Assembly: GCF_021233055.1 (NCBI RefSeq)
Contig: NZ_CP089538.1
Span: 725,501 to 789,500 of the forward strand
DNA: 64,000 bases
DNA from: Spirosoma oryzicola
Lineage (GTDB): Bacteria > Bacteroidota > Bacteroidia > Cytophagales > Spirosomataceae
Reading direction: 5' to 3'
Shown: piece after piece, positions 25,568-32,571 of the stretch
Layout: every line of letters starts with the position of its first letter
Numbering within the stretch: the first letter of the stretch is position 1
Made by a program: the position numbers and the translations under genes
The notes under the pieces: model-generated
What the model saw: only the letters and a program-made list of their open reading frames with translations
What the model was told of the DNA's origin: nothing
The model's database searches: none

Positions 25568-26338
25568 ATGAAACCGCTCTTTCAATACTTGCTTGTTAGT
25601 CTGTTCGGGTTATCCGCCCTGGCCGCAAACGCACAATCAGAGAAGACGTTTACCTATCTGATCTACCACAAACTGTCGCCCGGTCTGACGATACAGGACG
25701 CCTTGCCCGTCGAACGTGAGTGGCGGGCTATTAACCAGGCTGCCGTTGACGAAGGGAAACTGCTTGGCTGGTATATGATGGTCAGGCAGATGAGCTCCGA
25801 TCAAAACGCTGAATACGATTACATAACCCTAATCGTTTCGCCGGAGATGAACATGAAAGGGGCCTCGCCAGCGGCTATGGCGAAAATCTACGGCGACAGC
25901 GTTCAGACGCGGATGGCTAGTCTGCAAAAGCGCGACAAGGCCACGGCTCCGGTCGTGAAGATGGAAATCTGGGAGACGATGGCAGCGTCGTTTGGCGCTG
26001 GCTTCGACCCGGTTAAATCCCCACTGCTCGTCGTTGACTTTATGCGATCGCGTGATGCAACGCCCGGCTGGAAAGTCATGGCACCCTTGTCGCATTCTTA
26101 TAGCGAAGGAATAAAGCGCAACGAGATTGTAGGAGGAGGGTTGTCTGGACTGGTCGTTCCGGCAGGTAGTGAAAAAGGATACGGGCTGATTTCGTTTCAG
26201 AACGTGACGAACCTGAACGTGCTGGGAAATCCGACGTCCGAAGTAAGGAAACTTCGAAATGAGCTGGCTCAGACATACGACATCGTCCGTGAAGAAGTGC
26301 TTCGTGCCACGGAATTTACAGTGAGGCCGAAGAAGTAG
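25568..26338 (+). CDS. Exported protein of unknown function with a duplicated ~110-residue unit
   Basis: A 256-residue protein with a signal peptide (MKPLFQYLLVSLFGLSALAA, cleavage near N-A-Q-S). I do not recognise a named family. Two halves look alike: 'YLIYHKLSPG...ALPVEREWRAIN...GKLLGWYMM...YDYITLIV' (~residues 28-95) and 'VVDFMRSRDATPGW...APLSHSYSEGIK...GGLSGLVVP...YGLISFQNV' (~155-220). This pattern of strand, helix, Gly-rich turn and strand is compatible with a tandem ferredoxin-like (Dabb/NIPSNAP-type) barrel. It is the last gene of the island, 42 bases after the SDR, and is followed by REP-like copy C. A binding role for a small pathway intermediate is conceivable but unproven. Confidence 0.75.
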   Translation: MKPLFQYLLVSLFGLSALAANAQSEKTFTYLIYHKLSPGLTIQDALPVEREWRAINQAAVDEGKLLGWYMMVRQMSSDQNAEYDYITLIVSPEMNMKGASPAAMAKIYGDSVQTRMASLQKRDKATAPVVKMEIWETMAASFGAGFDPVKSPLLVVDFMRSRDATPGWKVMAPLSHSYSEGIKRNEIVGGGLSGLVVPAGSEKGYGLISFQNVTNLNVLGNPTSEVRKLRNELAQTYDIVREEVLRATEFTVRPKK

Positions 26339-26343
26339 TTATG

Positions 26344-26417
26344 CTCGTGGTGTCGGTTTCTGGCTGTGGTGTCGGTTTTGAGAAACCGACACCACAGCCA
26401 GAAACCGACACCACGAG
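26344..26417. repeat. REP-like palindrome, copy C (35-bp perfect stem)
   Basis: Arms 26344-26378 and 26383-26417 are perfectly complementary over 35 bp with a 4-nt loop (TGAG). Each arm contains the direct repeat GTGGTGTCGGTTT twice. It shares CTCGTGGTGTC and GTTTTGAGAA with copies A and B. It lies between two convergent gene ends (26338 and 26438), where it probably also blocks transcription from both sides. Confidence 0.9.
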
Positions 26418-26437
26418 TTAATTAAAAAATAGCGCTT

Positions 26438-28723
26438 CTATTCGTACACCCTGATTTCGAGTAAGGAAGCGAGTGCGTCGCCGTTCATGGCTTCGAGGTG
26501 AACGCTTAAACTCGTCGTGTCGAGGGGTTGCGCGAACCGGATGACGTTGCGGCTCTGGTGATTCTCGGCCTGGTGAAACACTCGCTCGTTCCGGTCATTG
26601 CAAAGCACGTACTCCCGCACGCAAAATGGTGACGCCGTTTCGGGATGAATCATAATCACCGATTCCAGCGGATGGTCGTAATCCGAATCAAAAAACAACT
26701 CGACACGGCTGATTGCTTTTCGTTCCGGCCAGCGTAGTGTTAACGTTGGTCGGGTGTCGGTCGGGGCGGCTACCCAGGCGTTTGGCTGGTTCGTTGGCCG
26801 TTGGAGTCCATTTCGTACGTTTTCGGCTTGAAACAGCTGAATTCCTGGGTCAATGGTCAGCGCAAGGTTGTGGCCTTTCGGACGCCGTTCGGGACACCAG
26901 AATTCGAATGTATCGACGCCAATGTCTTCGGTCGGTTCCTGCTTGCCGTAGTTGGACACCGCCGGATTGGTTTTGTTGAAAACGGACAGCAGCCCCGTGG
27001 CTTTCCGCAAACTATACTGAAGCTGAACAGCGTCGTTTTTTAGAAAACAGACGAAGATGTAGCTAGCCTGATGGAGATGTGCATCAAACGCCAGCGGGAT
27101 CTCCTGTTTGCCTTTTTTAAGCGAAATAGACAGCGTTTTCAGGGTTACATCGGGTGTATGATTGTCCGGTTTGCTGCTTTTCCGCAATTCCACTGTCAAC
27201 ACTGTATCTTCATCCGCCGTGACCCAGGCCGTCAGACGAGGGACCGGGCCAGCGGGTAAGGGAAGCATCTGAGCCGCTGGTTGCGTCAATGGAACCAAGG
27301 GGCCATCGGGGGGTAAACTAGTCAGGACAAATTCGCTGGAAGCCGACAGTTGCGCACCATGCGTTAAGTCCTGTTTATCGTGCAACCGCAGACCGGGTAT
27401 GTGCTGACCGGTTTTTAGTAACTCCTGTTGCAGCGATGCGATGCGGGATGTTTCGCTAAGATCGCGCGGATTCAACCCATCGCGGCTGCACAAAGCCGCG
27501 GCCATACCAACCGCCTGTCCAACGTGGGCGCTGGTTCCCATCACCCGCGACGAGCCAAACGCTACGTGTGACGCGCTGATGAGCCGACCCGCCAGAAACA
27601 AATTGCTGACGTTACGCGAGTACAGGCACCGGTACGGAATTTGGTAAATGCCTTTGCTATGCCACTGATTGCACCCTGGTTTTTCGCTGAATACGCCATC
27701 AGCGGGGTGTAAGTCGATGCTCCAGCCGCCAAACGCCACAGCGTCCAAATGTTCGCGCTGCTCAACAATGTCCTGCTGCCGGAGTATATAATCCCCTTCG
27801 AAACGTCGGCTTTCGCGCTTGCCGGGAATTTGTCCAACCCATTCGAGCGTCAGATTTGCGGCTTCGGGAAATTGACCGGAGTTTTTAATGTGGTTCCAGA
27901 CGCCATACACGACTTTCCACAACTCCCACTTAATCTGCTCGGTGTCATGAACGGTGTCCAATCGTCCGCCGTATTCGATCCACCACAGCTGACAGCCGTA
28001 TTCCTGGGCGTTGAACCGGCGGTAACGCGGAATTTTCGTGATGTCGTCCAGTGCGTAGGCGGGTGGCACGAAACGAACGGGTCGACCCGTATCCTTGGTG
28101 TAGAAATACAGCGAATGACCCAGCAACTCCCCGTACTCAGCCGAAGGGGCAAATTTTTCGTTGAATTCATCCCCTGACTCGGCTCCCATCCGAAAAGCGG
28201 CCCCCGCCTGAAAACCAACGATTCCGTCCCCGGACGCGTCGCAAAACAAGGGCGCTACCAGATCGTAGAGCGTACCGTTCTGACTGCAAAAGGCTTTGAG
28301 CTGATGAATACGGTCGTGATTTGTCGGATCTTTCTCGATTTCGTAGACCGCCGTGTTCAGCAGTAAGGTTATGTTTGGTTCACTAATAACTTTTTCCAGC
28401 AGAATCGTGTCGAAGATAAGCGGATTGCCTTCGGGGTTGCGGTACCAGTTTTCGAGCAGTAACTCGTCAATAACACCGCCCTCGCGCGCCCAACGGTTGT
28501 TGTTACCCATGTGTGACGTGGCTCCGAGAACCCACAGCCGTACTTCGCTCGATGCGTTGCCACCAAGCACGGGGCGGTCCTGCACCAGTACCACGCGAAT
28601 ACCCGCCCGTGCCGCTGTGAGGGCACTGCATACGCCCGACAAGCCACCGCCCACTACAATCAGATCGGCGTCGTGACGGATGGTTTTTAAGGTTCGTTTA
28701 TCGGTTGCTTGTTCGCGTATCAT
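26438..28723 (-). CDS. FAD-dependent oxidoreductase (FAD_oxidored type) with C-terminal discoidin-like domain
   Basis: A 761-residue protein. The FAD-binding Rossmann fold lies at residues 19-50: 'DADLIVVGGGLSGVCSALTA' with G-x-G-x-x-G and 'VVLVQDRPVLGGNASSEV', as in the large PF12831-like family. A second conserved part, 'LFLAGRLISASHVAFGSSRVMGT' in pieces (~385-410), closes the cofactor site. The last ~150 residues contain 'ISRVELFFDSDYDHPLESV' and end 'LASLLEIRVYE', like an F5/8-type carbohydrate-binding fold. No signal peptide is obvious. Its start overlaps the end of the GH2 gene by 26 bases, indicating translational coupling at the end of the PUL operon. Relatives occur in glycan loci with unknown substrates; oxidation of a released sugar is plausible. 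Confidence 0.88.
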   Translation of the reverse strand: MIREQATDKRTLKTIRHDADLIVVGGGLSGVCSALTAARAGIRVVLVQDRPVLGGNASSEVRLWVLGATSHMGNNNRWAREGGVIDELLLENWYRNPEGNPLIFDTILLEKVISEPNITLLLNTAVYEIEKDPTNHDRIHQLKAFCSQNGTLYDLVAPLFCDASGDGIVGFQAGAAFRMGAESGDEFNEKFAPSAEYGELLGHSLYFYTKDTGRPVRFVPPAYALDDITKIPRYRRFNAQEYGCQLWWIEYGGRLDTVHDTEQIKWELWKVVYGVWNHIKNSGQFPEAANLTLEWVGQIPGKRESRRFEGDYILRQQDIVEQREHLDAVAFGGWSIDLHPADGVFSEKPGCNQWHSKGIYQIPYRCLYSRNVSNLFLAGRLISASHVAFGSSRVMGTSAHVGQAVGMAAALCSRDGLNPRDLSETSRIASLQQELLKTGQHIPGLRLHDKQDLTHGAQLSASSEFVLTSLPPDGPLVPLTQPAAQMLPLPAGPVPRLTAWVTADEDTVLTVELRKSSKPDNHTPDVTLKTLSISLKKGKQEIPLAFDAHLHQASYIFVCFLKNDAVQLQYSLRKATGLLSVFNKTNPAVSNYGKQEPTEDIGVDTFEFWCPERRPKGHNLALTIDPGIQLFQAENVRNGLQRPTNQPNAWVAAPTDTRPTLTLRWPERKAISRVELFFDSDYDHPLESVIMIHPETASPFCVREYVLCNDRNERVFHQAENHQSRNVIRFAQPLDTTSLSVHLEAMNGDALASLLEIRVYE

Positions 28724-30788
28724 TCGTTAAGTCGATAGATTGAGAAAGAATAGAAAAGTCAGTCGGTTTCGAAACGGTTACGGTGAGCGTTTTGTCGAAG
28801 CCACGAACCGGAATGGTCAGGTCAACGCTTTGCCCCGGTTGGAGCGTCGGAAGGGGTAATTTGTTGGCTCGCGCCAGTACTTCTTTTTCCAAAGAAGGAT
28901 CGGTCGAGAGTCGAAGGGAATAGCCCTGCACCACATACGCCGGAAAATCCTTGCGAGCCGTTACGCGTAGGGTGAGCGTGTGAACGCCTTCCGGGCCGGG
29001 TTGCCAGCTTAGTTTCTCAACGGTGACGGGAGCCATTTCGCGCTGGTAGGTAGCGTACATCGGCCGTTTGCTACGCTCGGGTCCGACAAGGCCCCACGGG
29101 CGGTAACCGTTAGCGTTCGTACCCTGATGGCGGCTTTGGTAATCGTTGAACGACCACCACGACGCACCAATCACGTAAGGCCGTTTTCGTATCTCCTGGA
29201 TGACCTGTTCTACGTCGGCGATTTGTCCGGCATCGCCCTTGTCCGTATCAGCCCGGCGGCCCCATTCGCTGATGAGTATCGGCTTGTCGGGGTAAAGCTG
29301 ATGAATATGATCGAGCGCCCGCGCGTGGTTGCCGTAGGTATTCGTTGACACAAAATCGCAGTACTGACTCGCTTCATCTTCCGGCTTCTTCGGAAGAATA
29401 TTCAACCGCATCGACGCGAAGGTGTACAGCCGGGTTGGATCGACCGAGCGGGCAAAAGCGATCATATCTTTGGTCCACCGTTGGCCGGAAGCCATTTCCG
29501 ACAGGTACTCATTCCCAACGCTGTAGGCAATCACGCAGGGGTGGTTCCAGTCGCGTTCGGCCATTTCGCGAAACTGTTGCTGAAACTTCCGCCGAACGGT
29601 GTCGCTATCCATCTGGCTGGGTGTCAACTGCCAGTTCCCCGCTTCGGTGATGATCAACATCCCGTTGCGGTCGGCCCAGTCGTACACGGCTTCGCTGGGT
29701 GTGTAATGCGTCAGCCGGTGAAATTCCATGCCCGCTTCTTTCATCAGCCGCAGGTCTTTCTCAATCAGCCAGTCGGGTTCCATCGAACCTAGTCCAGGAT
29801 AGTCGACAACCCGGTTGCCGCCCGCTACTTTAATCGGCTGGCCGTTCAGCAGTAACTGTGTATTCCGAACCTCGACTTTTCGAATACCGAAGTGGGTCTG
29901 TACGGTATCGCTTCCAGCAACGACCTGCACATCGTACAGCGTTGGCCGGTCAACGCTCCAAAGCGTTACATCGGTTGCTTTAAGCGGAGCTTCAGCTTCG
30001 AACACCGCCGTCTGATTCGAACCAACCGCGCTACCCGTATTTTTCCATTTCAAGGCCAGCGTCTTGTTGCCCTGCCGAACCTGATACTGCGTCGTTGGCG
30101 TAACCGCCTGGCCCGATGCGTTGCGAATGCGGGTTCGGATGGTCAGGGTAGCGGTTCCTTTGGCTAAGTCCGGTACGGCTTCAACCTTCACGTTTTCGAC
30201 GTAAACGTCTGGCTCAACGGTTAGGTATACCGGACGGATCAGACCGCCGTAATTCATCCAGCCGGGAAACGGATCGTTGGGGCGGCCATTGTCTTTGGCT
30301 CCCGGAATAGAGCCCGGTAGCCACGTATTGTTATTGACCGAAATCGCCAGATCGTTGTCCGAACCGGTGGTTAGGAAATCCGTAACGTCGAAGCTGAATG
30401 GTGTATAGCCACCTTCGTGCGAACCGACTTTTTTGCCGTTAAGCCAAACCGTTGTCGCGTAGTAGGAACCGTCGAAATGCAGCAGAACGCGTTTACGGCC
30501 CGATGGTTGCCAGGCAAACGTGCGTCGGTACCAGGTTGCGCCGGTATAAAACTGGTAGCGCGGATCGACCGAGAAGCAATGCGGCACCTTTACTTTGTCC
30601 CAGCCATTGGGCTGATTTTTGGACCCGTACCATTGTTCGGTTTCGCCGACACCAACGGGGTCGAGGGCAAACCGCCATTCGCCGTTCAGCGGTATTGCTT
30701 TCGGATCACGAATCGAGTACTGACCCTGGGCGAAACCCGTGACTAAAAGGCCAGCGGCCAGCAGCAAACGTTGTATTTTTCTGCGCAT
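28698..30788 (-). CDS. Secreted GH2-family glycoside hydrolase
   Basis: The ATG at 30788 gives 696 residues beginning MRRKIQRLLLAAGLLVTGFA, a signal peptide; an upstream start at 30824 lacks one. Domains: sugar-binding jelly roll (~25-190, 'WYRRTFAWQ', 'NGKKVGSHEGGYTPFSFD'), immunoglobulin-like domain (~190-300) and the barrel. The acid/base Glu is in 'SVGNEYLS' (~427) and the nucleophile in 'LISEWGRRAD' (~508). The Asn-x-Lys motif that marks beta-glucuronidases after the nucleophile is not seen; instead 'NGYRPWGLVG' occurs, so beta-galactosidase or another beta-glycosidase is more likely. Starts 1 base after the symporter stop. Confidence 0.92.
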   Translation of the reverse strand: MRRKIQRLLLAAGLLVTGFAQGQYSIRDPKAIPLNGEWRFALDPVGVGETEQWYGSKNQPNGWDKVKVPHCFSVDPRYQFYTGATWYRRTFAWQPSGRKRVLLHFDGSYYATTVWLNGKKVGSHEGGYTPFSFDVTDFLTTGSDNDLAISVNNNTWLPGSIPGAKDNGRPNDPFPGWMNYGGLIRPVYLTVEPDVYVENVKVEAVPDLAKGTATLTIRTRIRNASGQAVTPTTQYQVRQGNKTLALKWKNTGSAVGSNQTAVFEAEAPLKATDVTLWSVDRPTLYDVQVVAGSDTVQTHFGIRKVEVRNTQLLLNGQPIKVAGGNRVVDYPGLGSMEPDWLIEKDLRLMKEAGMEFHRLTHYTPSEAVYDWADRNGMLIITEAGNWQLTPSQMDSDTVRRKFQQQFREMAERDWNHPCVIAYSVGNEYLSEMASGQRWTKDMIAFARSVDPTRLYTFASMRLNILPKKPEDEASQYCDFVSTNTYGNHARALDHIHQLYPDKPILISEWGRRADTDKGDAGQIADVEQVIQEIRKRPYVIGASWWSFNDYQSRHQGTNANGYRPWGLVGPERSKRPMYATYQREMAPVTVEKLSWQPGPEGVHTLTLRVTARKDFPAYVVQGYSLRLSTDPSLEKEVLARANKLPLPTLQPGQSVDLTIPVRGFDKTLTVTVSKPTDFSILSQSIDLTNDTRTSNR

Positions 30789-30789
30789 G

Positions 30790-32532
30790 TTATTCGGTAA
30801 TTCGTTCGTTAACGGGAGCATCAACAGAAGCTTCCAAAGGGCGGGCAGACCCCGCTGCCCGCCAGGGAATCAGGGCGGCTACCAGAACCACGCCGGCAAT
30901 GCCTGCGGTGATACCTGCGCCGGTAGACGTTAGTAAGCTTAAGCTAAACAGCATAAAGGCCGTGAAAACCAGCGATCCGGCAATAACCTGCAAGCCGAAT
31001 CGGTTCTGTTTGCGTACCTCAACGGCTTCGGCGGCTAATTCAGTTTGGGCGTTTGCGGTTTGGGCTTCATCCATTTTTTGTTGCCGGGCTACCCGATAGC
31101 GGTAGTATTCGTCGGCAACGAGATTGCGGGAGCGCGCCCATAGTTCATAGCCAAGTAGCAACAGCAGCGGGATGCCCATGCCAATGGCCGTTTCCCAGGC
31201 GCGGGTCAGCTTGAAATCAAGCAGCCAGGGCGACAGCACTTTAAAGAACAGATTGACTACCAGGCCAATGCCTGTAATCCAAAGCGTCGCGCGACTGGTC
31301 AGGCGTTTGGAAAACAAGGCCCATAGGGGAGGAGCCAGTAACGGACCACCCGAAATAGCCGAAATGCTCAGCACGACTTCGACAATGCCACCAGCCGCCG
31401 GAACCAGCAAGGCGATACCGATCATGCCCAGGCCAAACACCCACGACGAGCCACGGGCCACCCGAATAAGCTGTTTGTCAGACGCGTTTGGGTTGATGAG
31501 CCCTTTGTAAATGTCGTTTGTGAAAACGGCAGACACGACGTTTAACGCAGTATTCGCACTGGCTGATGTCGAGAAATACATGCCTGTCAGCATCAGGCCC
31601 AATAGACCGGGCGGTAGTACAAGCTGGCATATTTTCAGGTACGCATTTTCGGTGTCCAGCCCTAATAAATCTGGGTTGATGGCCTTGTAAATCATGGGTG
31701 GCATCATCCAGATAATCGGACTAATCAAGTAAAGTCCGGCGAACAGAAACGCCACTTTTCGAGCCGACTTTGGGCTATCTACGCTGGTGTAGCGCTGCAC
31801 AAATGTCCAGTTGCCGCCGATGTAAGCGATGTGATAGAACACAAAGGCAAGTACAAACCCAATCGTGTATTCTCCGTTGAGCAGGTTGAAAAAATCGTCG
31901 GGAACGGCCTGCGTGAAGCCTTCAAAACCGCCCACCCGATCCAGTGACAAAGGCAACAGAATGAAAACGGCGGCAGACAGCACCACAAATTGTAGAATGT
32001 CCGTCACCATCACGGCCCATAACCCGCCTACTGCCGTGTAGGCGATCATAAACAAACCTAGCCCAATCGTGCAGGGAATCAGCGGCAGATTGAGCGAAGA
32101 GCTAACGAGTTTGGCCACCGGATAGAGTACTGATCCTTTGATGAATACACTGACCAGCGTGAAAATAAAAATGTATACTTTCTGAACCGTCAGGCCGAGC
32201 CGCTCCCGAATAAACTCAGCCGCGGTCAAAGCTCCGGCTGCTTTCCAGCGCGGGGCCAGATACAAACCCGTTACCAGCGCGCCAATGCACATGGTCCATT
32301 GGATGGTAATGGCTACCCAACCGTACTTGTAGGCAATGGAACCCCAGGCCACGAACGTACCGGCGGAGAAAAAACTCATGAACAGCGACAACCCACCGAT
32401 GAACCACGGAACGGCTTCTCCACCGGCAAAAAACGATTTCAGGTTGCGTCCCGTCCGGGCAAACAGCATCCCGATTCCCAGCACGAAGGCGGAGAAAATA
32501 ACGATAACGGCGGTATCAATGGTTGTATTCAT
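30790..32532 (-). CDS. Sodium:solute symporter (SSS family)
   Basis: A 580-residue inner-membrane transporter with ~14 hydrophobic segments. Typical SSS features include 'SFFAGGEAVPWFIGGLSLFMSFFSAGTFVAWG' in pieces (~33-65, the unwound TM1 region), 'ALTAAEFIRERLG' (~97), 'GGLWAVMVTDILQFVVL' (~168) and 'GLMLTGMYFSTSASANTALN' in parts (~308-330, the second sodium-site Ser pair). A hydrophilic stretch of ~50 residues (~470-520) separates the last helices. It probably imports the mono- or disaccharide released by the GH2 and the neighbouring secreted enzyme. Lies between these two genes in a tightly packed operon. Confidence 0.92.
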   Translation of the reverse strand: MNTTIDTAVIVIFSAFVLGIGMLFARTGRNLKSFFAGGEAVPWFIGGLSLFMSFFSAGTFVAWGSIAYKYGWVAITIQWTMCIGALVTGLYLAPRWKAAGALTAAEFIRERLGLTVQKVYIFIFTLVSVFIKGSVLYPVAKLVSSSLNLPLIPCTIGLGLFMIAYTAVGGLWAVMVTDILQFVVLSAAVFILLPLSLDRVGGFEGFTQAVPDDFFNLLNGEYTIGFVLAFVFYHIAYIGGNWTFVQRYTSVDSPKSARKVAFLFAGLYLISPIIWMMPPMIYKAINPDLLGLDTENAYLKICQLVLPPGLLGLMLTGMYFSTSASANTALNVVSAVFTNDIYKGLINPNASDKQLIRVARGSSWVFGLGMIGIALLVPAAGGIVEVVLSISAISGGPLLAPPLWALFSKRLTSRATLWITGIGLVVNLFFKVLSPWLLDFKLTRAWETAIGMGIPLLLLLGYELWARSRNLVADEYYRYRVARQQKMDEAQTANAQTELAAEAVEVRKQNRFGLQVIAGSLVFTAFMLFSLSLLTSTGAGITAGIAGVVLVAALIPWRAAGSARPLEASVDAPVNERITE

Positions 32533-32571
32533 CAGGTCGAAAAAGAAGCGGTTGGGCTAAAGGTCAGGCGG

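Noticed and set aside
28698..30788. Assignment of the GH2 enzyme as beta-glucuronidase
   Set aside because: Attractive because of the uronate island next door, but the Asn-x-Lys carboxylate-binding motif expected after the nucleophile is not present, so only the GH2 family level is claimed.
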